This document shows positions 1 through 6,094 of a stretch of DNA of 7,316 nt, in pieces. The DNA is from Candidatus Heimdallarchaeota archaeon (GTDB lineage Archaea; Asgardarchaeota; Heimdallarchaeia; Heimdallarchaeales; Kariarchaeaceae): assembly GCA_021399405.1 (NCBI GenBank), contig JAAFKL010000444.1, forward strand, positions 1 through 7,316. Direction: 5' to 3'. The notes below the pieces were generated by a model that was not told the origin of the DNA, did not search any database, and was given only the letters and a program-made list of their open reading frames with translations. The position numbers were made by a program, and so were the translations under genes. Each line of letters starts with the position of its first letter. The first letter of the stretch is position 1.

Positions 1-2
1 CA

Positions 3-152
3 AATGTAATTTAGCCTGCGAGTTGTAAGATTAATATGAGGGATGATATTGATCAAGTAAAGTTCGTAGTAGTTGATCTTAAAATGGCGTATGACTGCCA
101 CTTACAAATTTACTCTTCTGGAAAAGGGTATTTTCGCGGGCTATTTACCATT
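3..152 (+). ncRNA. Candidate structured non-coding RNA, family unknown
   Basis: No convincing reading frame crosses this stretch, but it folds into mutually compatible helices. The closing helix pairs 3-9 with 145-152 (one bulged C at 149). The next pairs 12-21 with 134-143, ten pairs including one G-U and mostly G-C in an AT-rich setting. A third pairs 23-29 with 101-107 (TTGTAAG/CTTACAA, perfect). Inside it are hairpins 33-37/46-50, 51-56/73-78 (GATCAA/TTGATC) and 85-89/96-100. A separate hairpin pairs 111-117 with 124-130 around the loop CTGGAA. An eight-T run begins ten bases after the closing helix, which favours the plus strand. The 7-bp helix 23-29/101-107 with three internal hairpins is cloverleaf-like, but it lacks a TTCRA T-loop and is not a normal tRNA. 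I do not recognise SRP RNA, RNase P RNA, 5S rRNA or a box C/D or H/ACA guide. The 5' end could lie before the window. This is a paper fold, without an energy calculation or covariation. Confidence 0.42.
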
Positions 153-160
153 AATTGATA

Positions 161-187
161 GTTTTTTTTCGAATATCTTTCTTTTTA
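161..187 (+). terminator. T-rich termination region after the structured RNA
   Basis: An eight-T run (162-169) is followed by two more T-rich stretches (178-180 and 182-186). Archaeal transcription commonly ends at such oligo-T tracts without needing an adjacent hairpin. The tract lies between the candidate RNA and the cupin promoter, so it would insulate the two. The role is inferred from position and composition. Confidence 0.4.
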
Positions 188-228
188 TAAAATTAAATAA
201 TTAGATATTAATACCTTCTATACATTAT
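182..228 (+). promoter_or_regulatory. TATA-like promoter region of the cupin gene
   Basis: TTTTTATAAAATTA (182-195) is a good archaeal TATA-like box and would place transcription start near 214-216, giving a leader of about 43 bases. A second weaker box, TCTATACATTA (218-228), would give a leader of under ten bases. The sequence does not decide between them. No Shine-Dalgarno-like motif precedes the ATG at 258, which fits a short-leader transcript somewhat better. Confidence 0.35.
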
Positions 229-257
229 TAATTCATCATCTAATATGTGATTTAGCC

Positions 258-626
258 ATGGAAGATCAAGTCTTTTATTTAAACAGTAAACCATGGATAC
301 CAAACGATAATACTTCTGTTGGTAAAAGCAAGGTATTGTTAGACTCATCAATGACTAAAAGTGGCTCACTCAAACTTATGCAATTAGCTCCAAAAGAGAA
401 ATTCAACTCACACGAACATGCATATCTACATCTGATGTATTTCACTTCTGGGAACGGAATTCTTATCATCGATTCGAACGAATTTGAAATAAAGCCGGGA
501 TTAACAGCAATTGTATTACCAAATCAATGTCACACAGTTGCAAATACAGGTGATGATAATATGGAGATCATGGTTTTCGAAACATATGATCTCAATGATA
601 CTGATACCCCTTTTGTTGATTTTTAA
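258..626 (+). CDS. Small single-domain cupin protein
   Basis: This 122-residue protein is a stand-alone cupin, a six-stranded beta-barrel that usually binds a metal. The first cupin motif contains His52 and His54 (SHEHAYLH), then the Gly65/Gly67 turn. The usual Glu of HxH(x3-4)E is absent, and His58 sits where it would be expected. The second motif (about residues 80-96) has Pro80-Gly81, Pro88, His92 and Asn96. Likely metal ligands are therefore His52, His54, His92 and perhaps His58. Length fits the minimal cupin_2 type, with no catalytic partner domain, signal peptide or membrane segment, so it is probably cytoplasmic. Substrate and reaction cannot be read from the sequence: isomerases, dioxygenases, sugar-binding and regulatory proteins all share this fold. 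The ATG is preceded by TATA-like boxes, and the gene ends 12 bp from a convergent gene. Confidence 0.85.
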   Translation: MEDQVFYLNSKPWIPNDNTSVGKSKVLLDSSMTKSGSLKLMQLAPKEKFNSHEHAYLHLMYFTSGNGILIIDSNEFEIKPGLTAIVLPNQCHTVANTGDDNMEIMVFETYDLNDTDTPFVDF

Positions 627-638
627 TAATAATTTTTG

Positions 639-2489
639 TTAACCTGAATTCAAATTGTCAAGACTAGTGTTCAAAGGCATATATGGAAAATCAGGTTTGA
701 AATCCTTAGGGACCTGAAGCCATGAAAACAGATCAAATGCAACAAATCGTTCCCCTTGTTTCCTCAAAAATTCCTTAGGTTCTGATTCTAAATACATCAT
801 TAACATAGCAAGGTAAAGCGATGCTTTTTGGAACAATAGTGAATTCGGATTGATTTCAAAATCAGTCATGAAGTCATTAATAAATGCAGTTAATTTTCCT
901 GATGCAGCATCATAATCATGATACGGATTATCTATTAACATGATTAACACTTCAGCAGCAAGTAAATGGTGCATTTGGAATTCTAAATTGGGTTTGGCAT
1001 CTTTAATTGCTATGATACCTGGATTGATAAACGAATCTGAATTAGTAATTAAACCTAATACAACTGAATATATACCATATTGCAAACTACCAATTGGATT
1101 GTACTTAATTGCAAGTGCACCATCTAAATAATTACCAAATTTCTTCACTAACCAATGAAGCCAGATGTTTTTACTTTGCAATAGAATATCATTCGCTGCA
1201 CATAACATCAGTAAATAGGATAAAAATTCCTTGAAATTGGTGAAATCACTTGATTGAATAAATAAATCTTCACTTGAGTTTGCTTCGGGGAACATTTCAA
1301 ATAAAGTATTTTGTAGGTTAAGAATTGCTTCCTGTAATCTTTTCTGAATAAAATTTCCTCCTTCATCAAGTGGAGGTACATCATTTTCTTTACTTTCATG
1401 TAATTTAGGAAGCTGAGGTTCAATCTCTAAATCTCCGTCTTTAATCAATGTAAACAGACGTACAAGTACTTTACCTGCCTGTGCGACTTGTCTCCAGATT
1501 TTAGCCTCAAGTACAAAGTTAAGGAGATGAGGATGATTTGCTGGTTTTTCATTACGATTAATTTTACCCATAGTAAACATTTCATCAATTTTGGCCAAGT
1601 GTTTTTCAATCTCATCACAATTAATTTCAATCGTATTTGCAAGAAGATTCGTAATTTCTTCCACCGATTGTAATTGTATTGGTTTTCCATCTGCAGTGAT
1701 TTTGAATTCCAAACCTGATAAAAGATCAGCTCGAGCCATTAATGCACTCAAAAATTGGTTTTCGTAAACATAAAAATTCAAGATATCGGTTGTAGTATCA
1801 AAAGGAACCCCATTTTCTCTCTTATCTATTCTATAGAAGGTTTCGGGGCTGAAATTCTCACTCACAAATTTGTTAATGTAAGCAAACTGATCAAGGGCTT
1901 GATCTGCCCAGGCACCAAGAGTAGACATGGGTATATCGGGTAGATTTAAAACTGGGGCTGCAAACAAGCCTGCTGTTGTGAGCATTGAATTGAATAATGT
2001 CGAGAATTCATCAAAATATCTTGGGTCATAATCATCAATCTCGATTCTTCGATGTGGAATTATTTGCATATTATTTGAGAGTACTTGAGCCATGACATTG
2101 CTAACACCAATCACTTTACTCTTAGGGTCCGCAGCAGCGGTGGAACAAAGATGATTAAGCAGAAAATTTTGGCAGATTTGGATCAGAATTGAAAATTCTT
2201 CTTTTATCAAAATCATGTCATTTGAGAGCATCATTAAGTCAGGATGTAACTCCATAATTGCATTTTGCTTATCAGTAACAGACATCCTACCATCAGAACC
2301 GAATTGTGAAACACTATCTTGTAATTGTTTAATTTTATTTCGTAGTGGAACTAATCGAGGTTCTGGTGTATTTTCGTCAACATTTTTTGAATAATCTTGA
2401 ATCTCAGAAATCAATCCTCTGATATCATCCAGCGGATGCTGTGAAGTGGACCTCTCGCGATCAATATTTAATAGTGTTAGCCCAGTCAT
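639..2489 (-). CDS. Hypothetical 616-residue, mostly helical protein
   Basis: I do not recognise a family. The protein has no signal peptide and no clear transmembrane span. It looks almost wholly alpha-helical, with an amphipathic, possibly coiled-coil stretch at about residues 20-75. The C-terminal third holds several leucine/alanine/methionine-rich helices (for example LLAAEVLIMLID and SLYLAMLMMYLE) that look like packed helices of a repeat or bundle, not membrane anchors. No nucleotide-binding loop, cysteine cluster or catalytic motif stands out. The start is the first ATG after an in-frame TAG 12 codons upstream, and no Shine-Dalgarno motif is visible. It lies downstream of the DOMON-like gene on the same strand, but a 149-bp gap containing a palindrome makes a separate promoter likely. 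Its stop is 12 bp from that of the convergent cupin gene. It could be a scaffold or helical-solenoid adaptor, but that is a guess from composition. Confidence 0.85.
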   Translation of the reverse strand: MTGLTLLNIDRERSTSQHPLDDIRGLISEIQDYSKNVDENTPEPRLVPLRNKIKQLQDSVSQFGSDGRMSVTDKQNAIMELHPDLMMLSNDMILIKEEFSILIQICQNFLLNHLCSTAAADPKSKVIGVSNVMAQVLSNNMQIIPHRRIEIDDYDPRYFDEFSTLFNSMLTTAGLFAAPVLNLPDIPMSTLGAWADQALDQFAYINKFVSENFSPETFYRIDKRENGVPFDTTTDILNFYVYENQFLSALMARADLLSGLEFKITADGKPIQLQSVEEITNLLANTIEINCDEIEKHLAKIDEMFTMGKINRNEKPANHPHLLNFVLEAKIWRQVAQAGKVLVRLFTLIKDGDLEIEPQLPKLHESKENDVPPLDEGGNFIQKRLQEAILNLQNTLFEMFPEANSSEDLFIQSSDFTNFKEFLSYLLMLCAANDILLQSKNIWLHWLVKKFGNYLDGALAIKYNPIGSLQYGIYSVVLGLITNSDSFINPGIIAIKDAKPNLEFQMHHLLAAEVLIMLIDNPYHDYDAASGKLTAFINDFMTDFEINPNSLLFQKASLYLAMLMMYLESEPKEFLRKQGERFVAFDLFSWLQVPKDFKPDFPYMPLNTSLDNLNSG

Positions 2490-2584
2490 ATCTTTTGCAA
2501 CCCGACAAAATGATAGATTCTACATTTGAAAAATTCATTACTACTAATTAAGGAATTAGATTTCACATTATTACATTGAAATGA

Positions 2585-2599
2585 ATCTCAAATTGAGAT
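2585..2599. promoter_or_regulatory. Perfect 7+1+7 palindrome, candidate operator
   Basis: ATCTCAA-A-TTGAGAT is a perfect seven-base inverted repeat about a single central A. It lies 96 bp upstream of the 616-residue protein's start and 40 bp past the stop of the DOMON-like gene. A one-base loop cannot form a stable RNA hairpin, so a dimeric DNA-binding protein is the more natural reading. No second copy was seen in the window. Confidence 0.35.
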
Positions 2600-2638
2600 A
2601 TGACGTACATAATTAAACGGTTAAACTACCTTTTTTGG

Positions 2639-3400
2639 CTATTTCTTGATAAAGAAAAGCGCTAAAACAACTCCAGAAGCTAAAACGATTGCTATAACAG
2701 ATATGAATTCTTCAATTAGAAGGGAAGCAGGCTCTCCAACAGTTAATTCAAGAAAAATCGAATTTCCAATTTGTTTGTTTATTGCTCCTGCTGCTGAGTG
2801 TATGTTCTTATTATCCCATATTGCCGGCATGATAAAATAACTATCTCCCTCTTTTAGAATGATATCATAACCATTCACATCAATAGTGTTTAGTGATTTT
2901 CTAAACTCGTAGATAAGTGTTCCATCATCCTCGTTAGATTTTCCTTCGACATTGTTTTCACCCTCATTATTCAGATCTTTGAATACTAGAAAAGAGTGTG
3001 AGAACATATCGACTGCACCTGGTACATCATAATCAATTAAGACCATATCATCGGGACTATCGGTTGTTCCCATGATTGTACCATCTTTATTATTATCAAA
3101 CTCAATACCAAAATAATCGTGCCTACCTGCAGCTGGATCTCGTTCAATCTCATCACCTGGTGAATTATGAGGGAAAGTCACGAGATAATACACGTCAGTT
3201 TCTGTATATATTGCTTTAAGTGTGATGTCAATTCCGTTATTCATTCGTATTATTTTTTCAAAACTACCGTCCCATTCACCTTCAGATATTATGCCATCCA
3301 AAATAGGCAATCCTTCTCCATGAGTGATTTGCACTGGTACAAATAATAAAATTACAATAAAGTATGCGAAACGTTTGTTTATTCCCACAGTATTACGCAT
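2639..3400 (-). CDS. Exported, membrane-anchored DOMON/CBM9-like domain protein
   Basis: The 253-residue protein begins with a Sec-type signal (basic start, hydrophobic core at about residues 11-23, processing near residues 28-30). It ends with one membrane helix (about 231-250) and a short IKK tail, so the main domain should face outside and be held at the membrane. Residues about 31-222 resemble the beta-sandwich of CBM9/DOMON and ethylbenzene-dehydrogenase gamma-type domains. LDGIISEGEWDGS (34-46) matches the DG-x(n)-EW signature near the start of such domains, and IYEFRKSL (163-170) matches the later 'YEF-x-x-x-L' strand. Relatives bind carbohydrates or haem; I cannot assign a ligand, and no catalytic partner lies beside it. 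Ca-binding-like acidic stretches (FDNNKDGT, DSPDD) are notable. The ATG is the only plausible start because it keeps the signal peptide whole. The gene is divergent from the longin-repeat gene. Confidence 0.75.
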   Translation of the reverse strand: MRNTVGINKRFAYFIVILLFVPVQITHGEGLPILDGIISEGEWDGSFEKIIRMNNGIDITLKAIYTETDVYYLVTFPHNSPGDEIERDPAAGRHDYFGIEFDNNKDGTIMGTTDSPDDMVLIDYDVPGAVDMFSHSFLVFKDLNNEGENNVEGKSNEDDGTLIYEFRKSLNTIDVNGYDIILKEGDSYFIMPAIWDNKNIHSAAGAINKQIGNSIFLELTVGEPASLLIEEFISVIAIVLASGVVLALFFIKK

Positions 3401-3410
3401 TCTTTCAATT

Positions 3411-3427
3411 AAAATATCTTTTATGAT
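3411..3427 (-). promoter_or_regulatory. TATA-like promoter of the DOMON-like gene
   Basis: Read on the minus strand, ATAAAAGATATTTT lies about 11-27 bases upstream of the ATG. With the usual TATA-to-start distance, transcription would begin at or within a few bases of the start codon, so the mRNA would be leaderless or nearly so. This agrees with the absence of a Shine-Dalgarno motif. Confidence 0.35.
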
Positions 3428-3482
3428 ATGGAAATGTTAAATTCTCACAATTTGAACTATGGTTTTCTAAGATCGATCAATT

Positions 3483-3507
3483 GAACCGATTTATTTTTTA
3501 ATGGTTC
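3483..3507 (+). promoter_or_regulatory. TATA-like promoter of the longin-repeat gene, flanked by an inverted repeat
   Basis: TTTATTTTTTA (3490-3500) is a TATA-like box that would start transcription near 3521, giving a leader of about 12 bases before the GTG at 3533. It is bracketed by GAACC (3483-3487) and GGTTC (3503-3507), a five-base inverted repeat that could be an operator overlapping the promoter. AGGG at 3523-3526 is at most a weak ribosome-binding site. Confidence 0.33.
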
Positions 3508-3532
3508 CTTTAGCTGATTTATAGGGATAATT

Positions 3533-5419
3533 GTGCTCAACTCAATTCAGAATGATGATTTACAAGCCATTGTGTTGATAGGAGAAATGCGACATGGTAT
3601 TCCAGTTTGGAGTTTACCATTTGATCCCAGTTTCGGCTTTACAGATGGCCAACTTCGGGCCCTTTACATGAGACTGCAAAGAGTACTTGATGGCCCAGAT
3701 TTTGTTATGGGGAAAGAATACCTATTGTCAACCGGTGATAAAGTTTACATTACTGATAGGCCTATTATTGAGAGTTCAACTATATTTGCTGTTATTTTAC
3801 GCGATGGTGAATTTGATGAAAAATTCATCAAGGTAATTAAAGATGTAGCAAATCGGGGTGGGGTCTACACCGCGAAGAAGTTTTACAGCGAAATTCAAGA
3901 TTTATATTTACATGGAGACCAGATAAAAACTATTTCAACAGTGTTGGTCGATACACCAGATCCTTATTCTGCTCTAGAATTCCTAAAAGAAACAACAATT
4001 GAAAATGAGCCCGTAGAACAAATTGCCCGTCTCTTATCAATTATTGGTGCAAGCAAAGAACTTTCTGCCAATATCGATACCTATAATGCTACTGTCCAGA
4101 TGTTATATCGATTAGAAAATAATGACCAAGCTGATGTCATGCTTGATTCAGCTTTTGTAATTGCAATACGATTTTTAGAAAATCAAGATTTTATGCATTC
4201 TACAGCATTATTTGAGAAAATCGCAGATCTTTCAGTTTCATTTGAAAGATTAGCCTTAGAAATTGCATGTAGGATAAGAACAGCAAGAGTATGTAAACTC
4301 AGGGGTTCAGACAATGCTTTTGATATTATAGACATAATGTCTCCCATCGACGACGGTAGTTTAGAAGCGGCATCACAAGATGATCGAGAAGAATATTACT
4401 GTTTACAAGGATGGGCGTTCTACCTGCTAAGTGATTATTCCACAGCTGAAGAACTCTATATGATGGCAATTATGATTGCAGAAACAGCAACCTTTCCATC
4501 TATGAACAAAGCTGAAGCACATTGGTTTATCGGTCGTAGAGCTTCTGAAAATTATAGTCCTGAAGTTGCAACTCGGGAACTAATTACTGCCTCTTCAATT
4601 GCAATACGAAATGGGAATGAGGATATTAGTACTCTTTATTCACATCTTGCTGCCAAACAAGAACTTAAGTGGTCACATATGCTTGCAAGTGCAGCAGTTA
4701 TCTCGCGATTGGAAAATGACTTATCTAGTTCAGAATATCAATCATGGCTGGCGTTAAGTCGACTGATAAAAGCATACACTCATGCAGATAAACGTCATCG
4801 ACATACTGATATTACTGATGAAAGGGGAGAAATTATTTCTATGACAACTAGTATACTTGGTCAAATCAAAACTGAGTATGTAACCACCACAATCAAAGAA
4901 ATTGTTGATAATTTGAATTTGATAGATGGAGGGGATTTAGCAAAGGATAATGAAATCGAATTATTAAAATTTCTGTCCACAAAAATATCTGCAATGATAC
5001 CGCTACCTACTCCAATTATTATGCTAATTGCCAATGATGGTCGTTTAATTATAGGTGGTGAAGTTGGAGCTGAGAATTGGGATAATTCTATTTCTACAAA
5101 TGATGATTTATTCTCAGGTGCTTTATCAGCTATAATGGCTATCCTTTCTGAAGTTACCTCATCCGATTCACATCTTAGAATGGTAGATGCAGGTCAAACC
5201 CAAATTATGATTGAGAAGTCAAAAGTTTGTATTGGTGCTTTATTGGTAGATCGCGATCTTAATGTCATAAGACAAGGATTGAGAAAAGTAGTTGCATTCA
5301 TGGAGCAAAATTACCCTGGTTTGGAAGACTGGGATGGATATAGTCTGGAATTTGAATCAGTCAAACCATACATCGACCTAGTGTTTGAAGAAGCACTATC
5401 CACAGTTAAAAATCTGTAA
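3533..5419 (+). CDS. Longin/roadblock-like domain - helical (TPR-like) repeats - second longin/roadblock-like domain
   Basis: The 628-residue protein has three parts. Residues about 11-107 follow the beta-beta-alpha-beta-beta-alpha order of longin/profilin-like domains: AIVLIGEM and IPVWSLPFD strands, a helix around 38-52, strands near 61-75 and 83-91, and a final helix 93-107. Residues about 115-480 are alpha-helical with TPR-like pairs, clearest near 288-318 and 327-357 (AEAHWFIGRR...EVATRELITASSIA). Residues about 490-595 form a second domain of the same type, starting IIMLIANDGRLIIGG, with a helix 'LFSGALSAIMAIL' and a closing helix near 578-592. Longin and roadblock domains commonly bind small GTPases or assemble trafficking and signalling complexes, so a cytoplasmic scaffold or GTPase-linked role is inferred. 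No GTPase gene is present here. The GTG start is chosen because an in-frame TGA lies six codons upstream and the next Met (residue 19) would delete the first strand. No membrane helix is seen. Confidence 0.82.
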   Translation: MLNSIQNDDLQAIVLIGEMRHGIPVWSLPFDPSFGFTDGQLRALYMRLQRVLDGPDFVMGKEYLLSTGDKVYITDRPIIESSTIFAVILRDGEFDEKFIKVIKDVANRGGVYTAKKFYSEIQDLYLHGDQIKTISTVLVDTPDPYSALEFLKETTIENEPVEQIARLLSIIGASKELSANIDTYNATVQMLYRLENNDQADVMLDSAFVIAIRFLENQDFMHSTALFEKIADLSVSFERLALEIACRIRTARVCKLRGSDNAFDIIDIMSPIDDGSLEAASQDDREEYYCLQGWAFYLLSDYSTAEELYMMAIMIAETATFPSMNKAEAHWFIGRRASENYSPEVATRELITASSIAIRNGNEDISTLYSHLAAKQELKWSHMLASAAVISRLENDLSSSEYQSWLALSRLIKAYTHADKRHRHTDITDERGEIISMTTSILGQIKTEYVTTTIKEIVDNLNLIDGGDLAKDNEIELLKFLSTKISAMIPLPTPIIMLIANDGRLIIGGEVGAENWDNSISTNDDLFSGALSAIMAILSEVTSSDSHLRMVDAGQTQIMIEKSKVCIGALLVDRDLNVIRQGLRKVVAFMEQNYPGLEDWDGYSLEFESVKPYIDLVFEEALSTVKNL

Positions 5420-5429
5420 TTGCAACTTA

Positions 5430-5900
5430 TTACTTATCAAAATAACCGATGAAATTGGGTCTACCCTTTATTAATTTAAATTTTTTATCCGATTCAGCTA
5501 AATTTCTAATATAGGTTCTAACAGTGGGTTGAGGAATATTAAGCAATTCAGCCAATTCAATGGACGAAAAAGTTTGATTTTGATTATGTTTCAAATAATT
5601 TGCCAGTCGATCAATTATAAATCCTGACTCTTTTTTTTCCTTTGTTTTCTCTTTATTGCTAGAATTTGTTATTTTTGGACTTATTGGTCCATAGTTAATA
5701 ATATCTTGCAAATATTGTCCCCTAGAACTTGCATCTGACATGATTGTAGGATTTGAATCAACAAGTGAGATAATAAATTTTAAACTTTCAATAGTTAAAT
5801 CAGTCGAAGTTATATCTAGTTTGGTTGCAATGTTTCGAACTTTATCAGTGAACTGTTGGTCCCAGCGTTGAGAAATTAATTTTTTAGTTGATTTCGACAA
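5430..5900 (-). CDS. Putative transcription regulator: ribbon-helix-helix-like N-terminus plus winged-helix C-terminus
   Basis: The 156-residue protein appears to join two DNA-binding folds. Residues about 8-47 fit a ribbon-helix-helix pattern: a strand (ISQRWDQQF), helix one (TDKVRNIATKLD), then 'ITSTDLTIESLKFIISLV' as turn and helix two. Residues about 100-156 are a clear winged helix: YLKHNQNQTFSSIELAELL, then the recognition helix around IPQPTVRTYIRNLAES and a wing ending GRPNFIGYF. A lysine/glutamate-rich linker (about 78-92) separates them. The start is TTG. Between an in-frame TAA and this codon there is no ATG or GTG, the next Met is residue 54 (which would remove the first fold), and AGGT sits five bases before the TTG. 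It is divergent from the leucine-zipper gene across a region with two AATCGATT palindromes, suggesting autoregulation. The target is unknown. The gene converges on the longin-repeat gene with a 10-bp gap. Confidence 0.78.
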   Translation of the reverse strand: MSKSTKKLISQRWDQQFTDKVRNIATKLDITSTDLTIESLKFIISLVDSNPTIMSDASSRGQYLQDIINYGPISPKITNSSNKEKTKEKKESGFIIDRLANYLKHNQNQTFSSIELAELLNIPQPTVRTYIRNLAESDKKFKLIKGRPNFIGYFDK

Positions 5901-5945
5901 CTTATACCTATTCTGAACTTCAAGATTGTAATTCTTTAACTTTTA

Positions 5946-5957
5946 GAATAATATATC
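5946..5957 (-). promoter_or_regulatory. TATA-like promoter of the RHH/winged-helix regulator gene
   Basis: On the minus strand the motif reads AGATATATTATT. Transcription would start about 26 bases downstream, near 5925, leaving a leader of roughly 25 bases. That is long enough to contain the AGGT ribosome-binding-like motif at about 5906-5909, which supports the TTG start. Confidence 0.33.
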
Positions 5958-5979
5958 TGATTAGGTGTAATAATATAGC

Positions 5980-5987
5980 AATCGATT
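5980..5987. promoter_or_regulatory. AATCGATT palindrome, copy 1 (candidate operator)
   Basis: This eight-base perfect palindrome lies about 80 bp upstream of the regulator's TTG and upstream of its TATA-like box. An identical copy lies 99 bp away in the same intergenic region. Short paired palindromes are typical binding sites of ribbon-helix-helix and winged-helix dimers. Function is inferred. Confidence 0.35.
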
Positions 5988-6040
5988 CTGAATGTATCAA
6001 TTTACCATGGAGAATTAATTTGTGTTGATGGAACTTTGCA

Positions 6041-6057
6041 AAATTTAATTTTAAAAA
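6041..6057 (+). promoter_or_regulatory. TATA-like promoter of the leucine-zipper gene
   Basis: The A/T stretch AAATTTAATTTTAAAAA lies 38-54 bases before the ATG at 6095. A start of transcription near 6076 would give a leader of about 19 bases, with the second AATCGATT copy right at or just after the transcription start, a position suited to repression. Confidence 0.33.
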
Positions 6058-6078
6058 CCTAGTTCTTTTAGCTTCTGT

Positions 6079-6086
6079 AATCGATT
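6079..6086. promoter_or_regulatory. AATCGATT palindrome, copy 2 (candidate operator)
   Basis: This is identical to the copy at 5980-5987 and lies eight bases upstream of the leucine-zipper gene's ATG. A protein bound here would block transcription start or early elongation toward that gene. By eye I found no third exact copy in the window. Confidence 0.35.
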
Positions 6087-6094
6087 TTGACTCA

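Noticed and set aside
1..160. 5S rRNA, suggested by the three-way junction of helices 12-21/134-143, 23-29/101-107 and 111-117/124-130
   Set aside because: Arm lengths (85 and about 23 bases) do not match 5S arms, and conserved 5S loop sequences are absent.
275..469. Antisense frame of 64 codons inside the cupin gene
   Set aside because: The opposite strand encodes clear cupin motifs over the same bases.
1208..1943. Several open frames of 60-80 codons on both strands within the 616-residue gene
   Set aside because: They are alternate-frame shadows with lysine/isoleucine-rich composition and no domain pattern, inside a long intact gene.
2646..2840. Plus-strand frame of 64 codons opposite the 3' end of the DOMON-like gene
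   Set aside because: It is a shadow of the C-terminal region and membrane anchor and has no independent start signal.
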